Shown: positions 8,553 to 18,226 of the stretch, piece after piece
Layout of the letters: each line of letters starts with the position of its first letter
How positions within the stretch are numbered: position 1 is the stretch's first letter
Origin: Muribaculaceae bacterium
Lineage (GTDB): Bacteria > Bacteroidota > Bacteroidia > Bacteroidales > Muribaculaceae
Direction: 5' to 3'
Assembly (NCBI GenBank): GCA_029061255.1
Contig: JAIDSL010000097.1
Span: 1-64,000, forward strand
DNA: 64,000 bases
Position numbers and translations under genes: made by a program
Notes under the pieces: generated by a model
The model's input: the letters and a program-made list of their open reading frames with translations, nothing else
Told to the model about the DNA's origin: nothing
The model's database searches: none

Positions 8553-11500
8553 ATGAAAAAAACTTTATTAGCGGCTTTCGTCGCGATTGTGGCTTCATCG
8601 GCATTTGCTGACGCCCCTTTGTGGTTAAGGGACGTTGCCATATCTCCCGATGGACAAACCATCGCCTTTACTTATAAGGGAGATGTGTATTCTGTCCCGG
8701 CAGCCGGAGGCCAAGCACGTCAACTTACGTCTGACAATGCATTCGACTCCAAACCCGTATGGACTCCTGATGGAAAAAGAATCGCTTTCCGCAGCGACCG
8801 CGAGGGTAGTGATGATATCTTCATTATGAACTCGAACGGGGGTGGCGTGAAGCGTCTCACTACTTCCAGCATAGCTGAAATGCCCCTTGCCTTTCTTAAC
8901 GATTCCATTCTCCTCTTCTCTGCCAATGAGATGCCGGCCCGCAATTCAGCACAGGCCCCGATCTTGCCACAGACGTATTCTTTGAATGTGAACATGCCGG
9001 GCACTCGTCCGTCGATGTTCCTCTCGATGCCGATGCTGTTTTCTTCTTCCGGACGTGACGGTAAGATAATTTTCACAGACAAGAAAGGCTATGAAGATCC
9101 TTTCCGTAAGCATGAACGAAGCTCCGGCACAAACGATATCTGGCTTTACGACAATGGCAACTTCCGTCAGCTGACATCCTTCAATGGCCATGACCGCAAT
9201 GCTGTCTGGGCTCCAAAGGGGGATTCCTTCTTCTTCCTTTCCGAAGAGGATGGGACTCTCAATGTATATGCAGCAGACCTTACAGGCAATAAAAGAAAGC
9301 TCACCTCTTTTGAAAAGCATCCTGTAAGAAACCTTTCAGTATCCGATGGGGGGCTGATGGCATTCAGCTGGGATGGCGAACTCTATACTCTCTCAGATGG
9401 GGGACAGCCGCAGAAAGTGCAGGTTGATATCGTGGCAGATGATTATGACGCCGACCTTGTGAAGCGCTACGTGTCAGGTGGGGCATCCTCTTTCTTCCCC
9501 GCGCCTAAAGGCAATGAGTTGGCCATAGTGATCAGGGGAGACGTATATGTCACCGATGCCAAATACAAGACCACCAAGAGAATCACTGACACTCCTGATC
9601 AAGAGCGCACCGTGAGTATCTCGCCTGATGGCAAGACCATGGTCTATGACAGTGACCGCGACGGATACTGGCAGCTTTTCACTGCCAAGATAAAGAATCC
9701 AAACGAAGAGCAATTCGCTTATGCCACTGAAATAGTAGAGGAACCTCTCTATAAGTGCGCTACGAGTGCAATGCAGCCTGTCATCAGCCCTGATGGAAAG
9801 AAAGTGGCGTTTCTCGAAAACAGGTCGACCCTTAAGGTCATAGACCTTGACACTAAGAAGGTGACCACAGCCCTTGATGGTAAGTATAACTATTCTTATT
9901 CCGACGGCGATCAGCAATTTGCCTGGAGTCCCGACAGCCAGTGGCTTATCATGAATTATATAGGTGTGGGTGGCTGGAACAATACTGACATTGCCCTTAT
10001 AAAGGCTGATGGCAGTGAAGTGGTCGACCTCACCGAGAGCGGTTTCAGCGATGGCAATCCAAAATGGGTGCTCGGCGGAAAAGGCATTGCATATGAGTCC
10101 GGCAAATATGGCATGAAGAACACCGGAAGCTGGGGCAACCAAAGCGATATCATCCTTATGGTGCTCGACGGGGAGGCTTGGGACGACTTCAACATGACCG
10201 AAGAAGAAGCTGACCTCAAGGAAAAGAGCGGCAAAGATAAGGAAGAGGGAGAAGAAAAAGACAAAAAGGATAAAAAAGACAAGAAGGGAAAGAAAGACAA
10301 AAAGGATGTGAAGAAGGAGGATACTCCGAAATTTACACCAGACCTTGCCAACCGTCGATACCGCACAAAACGCCTTACCGGCAATTCTGCCCTTATCGGC
10401 GATTATTTCCTCACTCCTAAGGGCGACAAACTCTACTACACCGCATCCAGCACTGAAGGGAAACGTAACCTTTACTGTCGCGACATCAAGAAGGGGGATG
10501 TCTCAGTCGTTTCATCAGGTATATATGGTATGGAGCCGGATGCAAAAGGTGAGAATCTCTTCCTTTGGGGCAATGGCGGCATAAAGAAGATGAATCTCGC
10601 CAACGATAAGATTGAGGAGGTGGAATATGAAGCCTTATATGACAGAAGTCCTTCAAAGGAACGCGAATATATCTACGACCATATGCTTCGCCAAGTCAAC
10701 GACAAATTCTATGATGAGAACCTTCACGGCGTAGACTGGACTTATTATGGCGACCACTACCGTAAGTTTCTCCCTTACATCTCAAACAACCGTGATTTTG
10801 CAGAGATGCTTAGTGAGATCCTTGGTGAGCTGAATGCTTCGCACACCGGCGGACGTGCTTATGGTGATGGGGTGTCGCTTTCTACCGCCTCTCTTGGTGC
10901 TTATTTTGATGAGGAATATGATGGTGCAGGTCTTAAGATAGCAGAAATAATCGCGCGTGGACCTCTTTCAACAAAAGCGGCTGACATGAAAGTCGGCGAT
11001 GTAATTCTTGCAATAGATGGCCAAAGCATTGCTCCGCGTCAAGACATCAACGCTATGCTCGACGGCAAGGCCGGCAAGAAAGTGCGTCTGTCTGTCAAGG
11101 GTGCGGATGGCAAGACTAAAGATGTGACAGTTCGCCCTGTGTCGATGGGGGCTCTATCCAGTCTTAGCTACGACCGTTGGGTTGAGCACAATGAAAAAGT
11201 AGTCGACAGCCTTTCAAACGGCAAGATCGGCTACATACATGTGCAGGGCATGAACACTGCAAGCTATCAAAATGCCTACGACCGTCTGCTTGGAAAGTAT
11301 AGGAATTGTGATGCTGTTGTTGTCGACACCCGCTATAACGGTGGCGGCTGGCTTCACAATGACCTTGCTATCCTTCTAAACGGAAAGGAATATGCCCAAT
11401 ATTCTCCCCGCGGGCAATATATCGGCAGCGAGCCATGGGCACAGTGGACAAAGCCATCTGCGATGCTTGTCAACGAATGCAACTACAGCGACGCTTCCGG

Positions 11501-11774
11501 CACTCCATACGTGTTCCAGACCCTCGGCATCGGCGACGTGGTCGGTGCTCCAATACCGGGCACTATGACCGCTGTCTGGTGGGAGACCCAGATCGACCCG
11601 AGCCTTGTCTTCGGCATTCCCCAGGTGACAAACCTTTCAGTCGATGGGAAACCGCTCGAGAATACTCAGCTTAATCCTGATGTAGTGATCTACAATGCTC
11701 CTGCCGACGTGGAAGCCGGACGTGATGCACAGCTCGAGGGCGCTGTCAAGCACCTTATGAATCTTAAGAAATAA
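8553..11774 (+). CDS. Tricorn-like S41 serine protease with WD-type beta-propellers and PDZ domain
   Basis: I place the start at 8553 (1073 residues) because the promoter overlaps the longer open frame and MKKTLLAAFVAIVASSAFA is a signal peptide. The first part (about 20-530) has repeated propeller motifs (ISPDGQTIAF, WTPDGKRIAFRSDR, ISPDGKTMVYDSDRDG). A PDZ domain lies near 780-865, and the C-terminal S41 core has ASHTGG (catalytic His) and NYSDASG (nucleophile Ser followed by Asp), matching the tricorn His/Ser/Asp set. Tricorn relatives degrade peptides released by other proteases; here it should act in the periplasm. A lysine/glutamate-rich insert (about 550-590, with repeated DKKDKK) sits between the propellers and the core. 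It stands alone as a transcription unit. Confidence 0.9.
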   Translation: MKKTLLAAFVAIVASSAFADAPLWLRDVAISPDGQTIAFTYKGDVYSVPAAGGQARQLTSDNAFDSKPVWTPDGKRIAFRSDREGSDDIFIMNSNGGGVKRLTTSSIAEMPLAFLNDSILLFSANEMPARNSAQAPILPQTYSLNVNMPGTRPSMFLSMPMLFSSSGRDGKIIFTDKKGYEDPFRKHERSSGTNDIWLYDNGNFRQLTSFNGHDRNAVWAPKGDSFFFLSEEDGTLNVYAADLTGNKRKLTSFEKHPVRNLSVSDGGLMAFSWDGELYTLSDGGQPQKVQVDIVADDYDADLVKRYVSGGASSFFPAPKGNELAIVIRGDVYVTDAKYKTTKRITDTPDQERTVSISPDGKTMVYDSDRDGYWQLFTAKIKNPNEEQFAYATEIVEEPLYKCATSAMQPVISPDGKKVAFLENRSTLKVIDLDTKKVTTALDGKYNYSYSDGDQQFAWSPDSQWLIMNYIGVGGWNNTDIALIKADGSEVVDLTESGFSDGNPKWVLGGKGIAYESGKYGMKNTGSWGNQSDIILMVLDGEAWDDFNMTEEEADLKEKSGKDKEEGEEKDKKDKKDKKGKKDKKDVKKEDTPKFTPDLANRRYRTKRLTGNSALIGDYFLTPKGDKLYYTASSTEGKRNLYCRDIKKGDVSVVSSGIYGMEPDAKGENLFLWGNGGIKKMNLANDKIEEVEYEALYDRSPSKEREYIYDHMLRQVNDKFYDENLHGVDWTYYGDHYRKFLPYISNNRDFAEMLSEILGELNASHTGGRAYGDGVSLSTASLGAYFDEEYDGAGLKIAEIIARGPLSTKAADMKVGDVILAIDGQSIAPRQDINAMLDGKAGKKVRLSVKGADGKTKDVTVRPVSMGALSSLSYDRWVEHNEKVVDSLSNGKIGYIHVQGMNTASYQNAYDRLLGKYRNCDAVVVDTRYNGGGWLHNDLAILLNGKEYAQYSPRGQYIGSEPWAQWTKPSAMLVNECNYSDASGTPYVFQTLGIGDVVGAPIPGTMTAVWWETQIDPSLVFGIPQVTNLSVDGKPLENTQLNPDVVIYNAPADVEAGRDAQLEGAVKHLMNLKK

Positions 11775-11792
11775 GAACCCATATACATAATG

Positions 11793-11830
11793 AATAAAGG
11801 TGGACTCCGATTGGAATCCACCTTTATTTA
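11793..11830. terminator. Bidirectional intrinsic terminator between convergent genes
   Basis: AATAAAGGTGGA and TCCACCTTTATT form a 12-bp stem with T-rich flank on the plus strand and A-rich flank that becomes T-rich on the minus strand. It serves the protease gene (+) and eda (-). Confidence 0.8.
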
Positions 11831-11853
11831 TAGTATATTTTGCTACACAGTGG

Positions 11854-12522
11854 TTAGGCCTTGAGCTTTGCAATGGTGTCGAGAGCCTCACGGCACTTGT
11901 CGGTGACATACTTCCAGTCGCCGGCAGCTACCTTGTCTTTCGGGAAGAGCTTGGAGCCCATGCCTACACAGAACACTCCTGCTGCAAACCATCCTTTGAG
12001 GTTCTCTTCAGTCGGTTCTACTCCTCCTGTCACCATAATCTTTGACCATGGCATCGGAGCGAGAAGACCCTTCACGAACTTGGGACCGAGCACATCGCCT
12101 GGGAACACCTTGCAAAGGTCGCAGCCAAGTTCCTGTGCGAAACCGATTTCTGAAACGGTTCCGCATCCGGGTGTATAGGGCACGAGTCTACGGTTGCAGA
12201 CTTTAGCCACGTCAGGATTGAAAAGAGGACCTACCACGAAGCATGCTCCCTGCTGGATATAGAGGGAAGCTGCTGAAGGCTCTACTATGGAGCCAACGCC
12301 AAGTGCCATCTCAGGGCATTCTTTTGCAGCAAACTTGATTACTTCTGCAAAAACCTCATGGGCAAAGTCCCCACGGTTTGTGAATTCAAATGCACGGACA
12401 CCACCATCGTAGCAAGCTTTTACCACAGCTTTTGCCACTTCAGGGTCTTTGTGATAAAACACCGGCACCATAGGAGCCTCTGCCATCTTGGCGAGTACCT
12501 GTAGTTTATCGAATTTAGCCAT
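11854..12522 (-). CDS. eda: KDPG / 4-hydroxy-2-oxoglutarate aldolase
   Basis: The open frame extends back to 12765 inside kdgK, but the real start is the ATG at 12522, which gives 222 residues, the usual length for this class I aldolase. Lys138 in CKVFPGD is the Schiff-base lysine, and Glu46 in RAFEFTNRG is the conserved acid of the first strand. The enzyme splits 2-keto-3-deoxy-6-phosphogluconate into pyruvate and glyceraldehyde-3-phosphate. It lies 52 bases downstream of the KDG kinase gene on the same strand, so the pair converts KDG made from uronic acids such as glucuronate or galacturonate. The spacer to kdgK is a short repetitive GGTTGT-type sequence. Confidence 0.93.
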   Translation of the reverse strand: MAKFDKLQVLAKMAEAPMVPVFYHKDPEVAKAVVKACYDGGVRAFEFTNRGDFAHEVFAEVIKFAAKECPEMALGVGSIVEPSAASLYIQQGACFVVGPLFNPDVAKVCNRRLVPYTPGCGTVSEIGFAQELGCDLCKVFPGDVLGPKFVKGLLAPMPWSKIMVTGGVEPTEENLKGWFAAGVFCVGMGSKLFPKDKVAAGDWKYVTDKCREALDTIAKLKA

Positions 12523-12568
12523 TGTTGGTTGTTTGGTTTTTAGGTTGTGTGGTTGTGAAGTTGTGAAG
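12523..12568. repeat. Short-word repetitive spacer between kdgK and eda
   Basis: GGTTGT occurs three times, followed by GAAGTTGTGAAG. No stable hairpin or T tract is seen. Similar low-complexity spacers occur elsewhere in the window. Confidence 0.6.
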
Positions 12569-12574
12569 ATGAGA

Positions 12575-13597
12575 TTAGCGCTGCACACGTCCGTTGGCGC
12601 TTCCGCCTGCAAGAGCCTCAACTTCAGCGATTGTGACGAGGTTGAAGTCGCCGTTGATGGTCTGTTTGAGGGCAGATGCAGCCACAGCGAATTCAAGAGC
12701 CTCCCCTTGGGTCTCCTTGTTGAGAAGTCCGTAGATGAGACCGCCGGAGAAAGAGTCGCCGCCACCTACGCGGTCTACGATCGGGTTGATGTCATAGCGC
12801 TTTGACTCATAGAATTCCTTGCCGTCGTAGATCATAGCCTTCCAGCCATTGTGGCTTGCTGAGTACGACTCGCGGAGTGTGGAGACCACATATTTGAATC
12901 CGAACTCTTCAGCCATAGCCTTGAATATACCTTTGTAGCCTTCAGCGGATGTCTCGCCGGCTTCTACGTCAGCATCAGGCTTGAATCCGAGGCAGAGTTC
13001 TGCATCTTCCTCATTGCCAATGCAGACATCGACATACTTCATAAGCGGACGCATGATCGACTGTGCTTTCTCTTTTGTCCACAGTTTCTTGCGGAAATTG
13101 AGGTCGACAGATACTGTCACGCCGTTGCGCTTTGCAGCTTCGCAAGCAAGGCGGGTGAGCTCTGCAGCCTTGTCGCTGATGGCAGGTGTGATGCCGCTCC
13201 AGTGGAACCAATCTGCTCCCTTCATGATCTCATCAAAGTCGAAATCAGATGGGTCAGCCTCTGCGATTGCTGAATGAGCACGGTCGTAGATCACCTTTGA
13301 GGGGCGCATCGAAGCGCCTGTCTCGCAGTAGTAGATGCCTACGCGGTCGCCACCACGCGCTATATATTGAGTGTCGACACCATAACGGCGCAGAGCGTTG
13401 ACTGCTGCCTGACCAATTTCATGAGTAGGCAACTTAGTTACAAACTTTGCGTCCATGCCATAGTTGGCGCAGCTGACAGCTACATTGGCTTCACCGCCAC
13501 CCCAGATGACTTCAAAGTTATCGACCTGAATGAATCGCCGAAAACCTTGCGGCGAAAGACGGAGCATAATTTCTCCAAGAGTTATTACACGTTTCAT
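12575..13597 (-). CDS. kdgK: 2-dehydro-3-deoxygluconokinase (PfkB family)
   Basis: A 340-residue ribokinase-family sugar kinase. The N-terminus [11 protein letters not shown] and [15 protein letters not shown] is the substrate-side signature, and [12 protein letters not shown] near residue 275-286 is PfkB signature 2 with the catalytic aspartate. Members phosphorylate 2-keto-3-deoxygluconate at O6. Identity as KDG kinase rather than fructokinase rests on the adjacent KDPG aldolase gene, its next step. It starts at 13597, divergent from porT. A TAAATTTG box just upstream could be its promoter. Confidence 0.9.
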   Translation of the reverse strand: MKRVITLGEIMLRLSPQGFRRFIQVDNFEVIWGGGEANVAVSCANYGMDAKFVTKLPTHEIGQAAVNALRRYGVDTQYIARGGDRVGIYYCETGASMRPSKVIYDRAHSAIAEADPSDFDFDEIMKGADWFHWSGITPAISDKAAELTRLACEAAKRNGVTVSVDLNFRKKLWTKEKAQSIMRPLMKYVDVCIGNEEDAELCLGFKPDADVEAGETSAEGYKGIFKAMAEEFGFKYVVSTLRESYSASHNGWKAMIYDGKEFYESKRYDINPIVDRVGGGDSFSGGLIYGLLNKETQGEALEFAVAASALKQTINGDFNLVTIAEVEALAGGSANGRVQR

Positions 13598-13625
13598 AGG
13601 TAGGGTTATTACATGTTTTGTTGTG

Positions 13626-13633
13626 CAAATTTA
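13626..13633 (-). promoter_or_regulatory. Possible -7 box of the kdgK-eda operon
   Basis: TAAATTTG on the minus strand, 28 bases before the kdgK start. I see no well-placed -33 TTTG, so support is modest. Confidence 0.35.
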
Positions 13634-13757
13634 AGCAAATATTTGCAAACATCATAATATTACATAAGAAAAAATTCTTTTTTTCGTTTCTTATACAGAC
13701 TCGCTCCTTTTGCCGGCGATATACTTAATGAAATATTCCACATTAATTAAAATACAC

Positions 13758-14483
13758 ATGGCTGTAAAGGACAATGCTGTTCGTCTTGTCGCAATGCTGA
13801 TCTTGATTGGCATTCCTTTTGCTGCATATGCGAAGTGGGGGGAGAAAGTGCCAAACCGTCAGTATGCCGACTTGAAGCGGTGGCATTGGGGCTTTTCAGT
13901 GGGCACCCATGTGCAGGATCTCTCTTTCACCCATTCCGGCCTCGTCACTGAAGATGGGCGTCAATGGCAGATGGAAGTGCCTGATTTCTCCCCCGGATTC
14001 AATGCGACGGTCTTAGGCGATCTGTGTCTTCACCGCTACTTTAATATTCGCTTTTCGCCGGGTATGTATTTCGGCTCAAAGACGGTGCATATGCTCGACT
14101 ACAACAGTGGAGAGAAGCAGCTTCAAGACATCAAGAGCGCTTTGGTGGTGATCCCTTTCGACCTGAAAATCTCAGGCGACCGCCTGCACAACACCCGCCC
14201 CTACGTCACGGCGGGAGTCATGGGGGTGCTCGACATTTCAAAGAAGCGGTCAGACCCTATCGTCACCAACAACTTTGACACGATGCTTACCGTCGGGCTT
14301 GGTTGCGATTTTTATCTGCCTTTCTTCAAGCTCTGCCCCGAGATAAAGTTTTGTTTCGGACTTTCCGACATATTGAAGCATGACCGCCCCGACCTCGATG
14401 AGAATCCGGCAGCTTTTCAGATCACACAGTCACTGACCAAGATGAAGAGCAACATGGTAGTGCTCTCCTTTTATTTCGAATAA
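13758..14483 (+). CDS. porT: PorT-like outer-membrane beta-barrel protein of type IX secretion
   Basis: I chose the ATG at 13758 (241 residues) since it gives a normal signal peptide (residues 1-24, ending FAAYA) and the family's length; in-frame ATGs at 13710 and 13728 are possible. The mature protein is an eight-strand-like barrel: repeated amphipathic strands such as YFNIRFSPGMYFG, TMLTVGLGCDFYLPFFKL and PEIKFCFGLSDIL, ending in the aromatic VVLSFYFE. In Porphyromonas, PorT (SprT in Flavobacterium) is required for secretion of gingipains and similar cargo. Its stop codon directly abuts the porP ATG, so it leads the secretion operon here, whereas in P. gingivalis it is unlinked to porPKLMN. 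Confidence 0.85.
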   Translation: MAVKDNAVRLVAMLILIGIPFAAYAKWGEKVPNRQYADLKRWHWGFSVGTHVQDLSFTHSGLVTEDGRQWQMEVPDFSPGFNATVLGDLCLHRYFNIRFSPGMYFGSKTVHMLDYNSGEKQLQDIKSALVVIPFDLKISGDRLHNTRPYVTAGVMGVLDISKKRSDPIVTNNFDTMLTVGLGCDFYLPFFKLCPEIKFCFGLSDILKHDRPDLDENPAAFQITQSLTKMKSNMVVLSFYFE

Positions 14484-15503
14484 ATGGAAACTCCTCTTCG
14501 ACTTACCCTCCGCATTGTGGCCATTTCGGTCGCATTTCTCATCTCTGCCCTTATGCCTGAATCTGTGCAGGGGCAGAGTGATCCTCTCTACACTCAGTCT
14601 TGGGCTGTGCCTACCCTTTATAATCCGGCAGATGCCGGTTCCACAGATTTTCTGCGTATCCGTGGCGCAGCAAGGCTGCAATGGGTGGGGATAGAGAATG
14701 CCCCCAAGAGTTTCACGGGGGCTGCCGATATCCCTTTCAAGTTGCTGGGACGCAGATGGGGCGGCGGTGTCAATGTGACTCAAGAGAGCATTGGACTTTT
14801 CTCCAATACTTATGTCAACGGGCAGATAAGCGGGCGACTGAAGAAATTGTTTGGTGGTGAACTTTCAATAGGTCTGCAAGTCGGCTACTTTGGTTCCTCT
14901 TTCCGTGGCTCGGAGGTGTACATCCCCAACGAAGATGACTATCATGAGTCAAACGACCCATCTATCCCGACGCAGGATGTCGGGGGTGGCACGATTGATT
15001 TCGGTCTTGGCCTGCAGTATGTGCATCCCAAGTTTCACGCAGGCGTGTCAATTCTTCATCCGGCTGCCCCTAAGGTGAAGCTCAACACCAAAGGATCCAC
15101 TTCCTCTACTGCCACTTCCGACAATCATGAATTCGAAACATATGTTAACCGGGTGCTCTATCTGACAGCCGGAAGCAATATTCCCATCAAAAACACGTTA
15201 ATAGAATTGCAGCCCGACTTGATTGTGGCAAGCGACCTGAAGACGATTTCCGGCGTGTTATCCCTGAAAGGATGGTACAACAAAATGTTTTTTGGTGGCA
15301 TAGCCTATAGATGGAACGATGCTGTCAGCATCAATCTTGGAGCTGAATTTAAGAATTTTCTTCTCGGCTATGCCTACGATATCCCCACATCGCGGATTCT
15401 CAAGGCATCGAGTGGAAGCCATGAGATTGCGGTCGGCTACCGTATGAAACTCGATTTCAGCGGTAAAAACCGCAACCGCCATAGAAGCATAAGATTGATG
15501 TGA
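14484..15503 (+). CDS. porP: PorP/SprF-family type IX secretion membrane protein
   Basis: The 339-residue product has a signal peptide (cleavage near VQG-QSD) and the PorP/SprF opening: QSDPLYTQSW followed by PTLYNPADAG, which is YxxN-P-A-xAG in the family. The rest is an outer-membrane barrel of repeated strands with glycine and aromatic residues (GGGVNVTQESIGLF; YAYDIPTS; HEIAVGYRM). The family carries cargo or adhesin to the outer membrane in association with the PorK-PorN ring. It starts at the base after the porT stop and is followed by porK after 47 bases, matching the canonical PKLMN order. Confidence 0.92.
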   Translation: METPLRLTLRIVAISVAFLISALMPESVQGQSDPLYTQSWAVPTLYNPADAGSTDFLRIRGAARLQWVGIENAPKSFTGAADIPFKLLGRRWGGGVNVTQESIGLFSNTYVNGQISGRLKKLFGGELSIGLQVGYFGSSFRGSEVYIPNEDDYHESNDPSIPTQDVGGGTIDFGLGLQYVHPKFHAGVSILHPAAPKVKLNTKGSTSSTATSDNHEFETYVNRVLYLTAGSNIPIKNTLIELQPDLIVASDLKTISGVLSLKGWYNKMFFGGIAYRWNDAVSINLGAEFKNFLLGYAYDIPTSRILKASSGSHEIAVGYRMKLDFSGKNRNRHRSIRLM

Positions 15504-15550
15504 AATATTCGGCAATAAACAATAAAGCAATCAAAACAACCTCTATATAA

Positions 15551-17026
15551 ATGAGAATTTCAGACACTAACAATATCACATCCCTGTTTTTGCGCCCTGC
15601 CATGAAGGCAGCGTGCATAGCAACGGCTATGTTTTCGCTTGCAAGCTGCTCCTCGCTAAGCAGGGGGGGAGCCGGAGGTGAAGTGACCGGTGTGGGAGGA
15701 AGCACTTTCGCAGAGCCTGTGCCATACGGCATGGTGCTCGTAGACCGTGGTGCCTACGCTATGGGCCCTGCCAAAGACGACTCTGTGTGGGGTGTAAAAG
15801 GGAATCCGCGCGGAGTGTCGGTAGATGCTTTTTGGATGGATGAGACTGAGGTGACGAATTCCAAGTACAAGCAATTCGTGCTTTGGGTGCGCGATTCGAT
15901 CATCCGCGAGCGTCTTGCCGACCCGGCTTATGGTGGAAATGAGGCTTTCAAGATTGAAGAGGACAAGGAGGGGAATCCCATCACTCCCTTTTTGAATTGG
16001 AACAAGCCTATCCCTTGGCGAAATGCCAATGAAGATGAGCAGCGCGCCATAGAAAGTGTCTACCGCACTAATCCCATCACCGGGCAGCGCGAACTTGATC
16101 CTACCCAACTCAACTACCGCTATGAGATTTTCAACCATACGGAGGCTGCCAAGCGAAAGAATCGTCTTGACCCGACTCGGCGTGACTACAACACCGACAA
16201 TCCGGTCAATACAGATCTGCCGATAATCTCAAAAGACACCGCTTATCTCACTGATGAAGGTGAGATCATACGTGAGACGGTGACCCGTCCGCTGACCGGT
16301 GACTTTGATTTTCTCAATACGTATATTGTAAATGTATATCCCGACACCACGGCTTGGATCAACGACTTTGACAATGCTTACAATGAGCAGTACACACGCC
16401 TTTATTTCTCCAATCCAGGCTACAATAATTATCCCGTGGTAGGGGTGAGCTGGGACCAGGCAAATGCCTTTGCCAATTGGCGAACCGACTATCTGCGCCG
16501 AAGCCTTGGCAAAGAGGGTATTTACATCGAGCCATACCGTTTGCCTACCGAGGCGGAATGGGAATATGCGGCCCGTGCCGGCAACTCGGAGAGTTCTTTC
16601 CCATGGAGTGAGACTCTTCCGATGGATGAGCGTGGATGCTTCTACGCCAACTTTAAGCCCGGGGATGGCGACTATGTCAGGGACGGACATCTCATCACAT
16701 CGCCTGTAGGCACCTACAAGGCCAATGATTTCGGACTCTTTGACATGGCGGGTAACGTCAGCGAGTGGACTTCCACAGCTTTCACTGAGAGCATTGACCG
16801 CCTGACGAGCGACGTCAATCCTGAATACCGATATAATGCTGCCATAGAAGACCCCTATAAGATGAAGCGCAAGATAGTGCGTGGCGGAAGCTGGAAAGAT
16901 GTGATGCACAATCTCCGAAGCGACCTCCGTCAATGGGAATACCAAAACGAGCAGCGCTCTTATATAGGATTCCGCTGTGTGCGCTCACAGATAGGGTTTG
17001 CAAAGGGAACACAGAAGAAAAAATAA
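15551..17026 (+). CDS. porK: PorK/GldK-type lipoprotein of the type IX secretion ring
   Basis: 491 residues, a lipoprotein with lipobox LASC (Cys33 from this start). An ATG at 15602 would give a shorter, more typical signal peptide, so the start is uncertain. The body is a formylglycine-generating-enzyme (SUMF1) fold: MVLVDRGAYAMG, FWMDETEVTNSKYKQFV, YPVVGVSWDQANAFANW, RLPTEAEWEYAARAG, GLFDMAGNVSEW and RGGSW...GFRCVR. In this family the fold is structural, not catalytic. PorK pairs with PorN to form the large periplasmic ring under the outer membrane. A long insert (about 130-260) rich in charged residues interrupts the fold, as in other PorK proteins. Confidence 0.95.
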   Translation: MRISDTNNITSLFLRPAMKAACIATAMFSLASCSSLSRGGAGGEVTGVGGSTFAEPVPYGMVLVDRGAYAMGPAKDDSVWGVKGNPRGVSVDAFWMDETEVTNSKYKQFVLWVRDSIIRERLADPAYGGNEAFKIEEDKEGNPITPFLNWNKPIPWRNANEDEQRAIESVYRTNPITGQRELDPTQLNYRYEIFNHTEAAKRKNRLDPTRRDYNTDNPVNTDLPIISKDTAYLTDEGEIIRETVTRPLTGDFDFLNTYIVNVYPDTTAWINDFDNAYNEQYTRLYFSNPGYNNYPVVGVSWDQANAFANWRTDYLRRSLGKEGIYIEPYRLPTEAEWEYAARAGNSESSFPWSETLPMDERGCFYANFKPGDGDYVRDGHLITSPVGTYKANDFGLFDMAGNVSEWTSTAFTESIDRLTSDVNPEYRYNAAIEDPYKMKRKIVRGGSWKDVMHNLRSDLRQWEYQNEQRSYIGFRCVRSQIGFAKGTQKKK

Positions 17027-17053
17027 ACAAGGCCAAACATCAATAATATTCCA

Positions 17054-18187
17054 ATGGTCAAGATACGCAAATACGCCAACTTTATCGAACGCTTCCTTCA
17101 CGGTGAGAAGGGACAGCGTTTCTTCAATATCGCATATTCCATCGGTGCCGCAGTGGTGATCTGGGGTGCATTGTTCAAGATTCTTCACCTTCCGGGTGGC
17201 AGCACACTGCTGTGTATCGGTATGGGCACGGAGATCGCCATGTTCCTCCTGACGGCTTTTGACCGTCCTCCAAAAGATTATCATTGGGAAGACGTGTTCC
17301 CGGTCCTTGACACCCATGCTCCCGAAGATCGTCCTGACCTGAGTGGCCATGGCGGTGGAGGTGTAGTCGGCAATTTTGTCGGAGGAATACCCGGTGGCGT
17401 AGTCGGTGGTGGATCCGGCGACGTTGTCGGTGACGTGCCGGGCGGTGTTGTCGGTGGCGTGCCAGGCGGTGTAGTCGGTGGCGTTGCCGGAGGCATTCCC
17501 GGAGGTGTGATTATTGCCGGAGGTGGCGGAGATTATAATGGATCTGCCGGCACTCCAGCAGATCAGGCCGATGTGGCAGGTGTCGCCGGCCAAGCAAGTC
17601 CGGCCGGGCAGTCCGGGACTATCGTGTTTGCCGGCGGTGGTGGCGGAGGAGGAATTGCTCCGAATATCGATATTAATGAAGAAGACACCGGCAATCTTGT
17701 CGAGTCGATGAAAGATATGGCAGAGCAGATGAAGGGCGTCACAGAGCAGATAGCTCAGTTGAGGGAGACTACAGATGCTCTCAACAAGGTGAGTGAGGTG
17801 CTCCTTAACTCTTATAAGGCAATCACCGACAATTCAGAATCCGTGTCTGCATCTTCCAATGGCTATGTGGAGCGGCTCGAAGATCTTAACCGCAATATCG
17901 GCGGCCTCAATACGATCTACGAAATCCAGCTCAAGAGCATCAGTTCTCAGCTTGAGAGCATCGACCGCGTCAACCGCGGGCTTAAGGACATTCGCGACAT
18001 GTATGAGAAGTCGGCAAACGAGTCGAGCCGCTACTGCGAGGAGACGGAGCGCATGAGCCGCTATATGCGTCAGCTTAATAAGATCTACGAGAACATGATC
18101 ACTGCCATGACCATGAACATGGCAAATCCTATGGCAGGAGTCCAGAGACAGAATCCATTCGATCAAACCCCTAAATCAGAAAACTGA
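17054..18187 (+). CDS. porL: PorL/GldL motor-stator protein with glycine-rich insert
   Basis: 377 residues. Two transmembrane helices (about 23-44 and 51-69) match GldL, with Glu60 in the second helix (CIGMGTEIAMFLL), the place of the conserved acid in the proton path. GldL and GldM form the proton-driven motor that powers type IX secretion. The C-terminal part (about 220-370) is coiled coil. Between helices and coiled coil lies an unusual segment (about 95-205) made of GGVVGGVPGG-like units and glycine runs, then PADQADVAG. This makes the protein clearly longer than the P. gingivalis protein. Gene order and spacing (27 bases after porK, 39 before porM) are canonical. Confidence 0.93.
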   Translation: MVKIRKYANFIERFLHGEKGQRFFNIAYSIGAAVVIWGALFKILHLPGGSTLLCIGMGTEIAMFLLTAFDRPPKDYHWEDVFPVLDTHAPEDRPDLSGHGGGGVVGNFVGGIPGGVVGGGSGDVVGDVPGGVVGGVPGGVVGGVAGGIPGGVIIAGGGGDYNGSAGTPADQADVAGVAGQASPAGQSGTIVFAGGGGGGGIAPNIDINEEDTGNLVESMKDMAEQMKGVTEQIAQLRETTDALNKVSEVLLNSYKAITDNSESVSASSNGYVERLEDLNRNIGGLNTIYEIQLKSISSQLESIDRVNRGLKDIRDMYEKSANESSRYCEETERMSRYMRQLNKIYENMITAMTMNMANPMAGVQRQNPFDQTPKSEN

Positions 18188-18226
18188 GATACGTAAATCG
18201 CAGAACGTACAACGTAAAACGAAACA

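Noticed and set aside
9474..10142. 222-codon open frame on the minus strand inside the protease gene
   Set aside because: No signal, no family likeness, and fully overlapped by a well-supported gene; long antisense frames arise by codon bias.
12523..12765. Longer N-terminus for eda reaching into kdgK
   Set aside because: The aldolase family length is reached from 12522; the extension is the other gene's sequence read in another frame.
16229..16945. 238-codon minus-strand frame inside porK
   Set aside because: Antisense shadow of a clearly supported gene.
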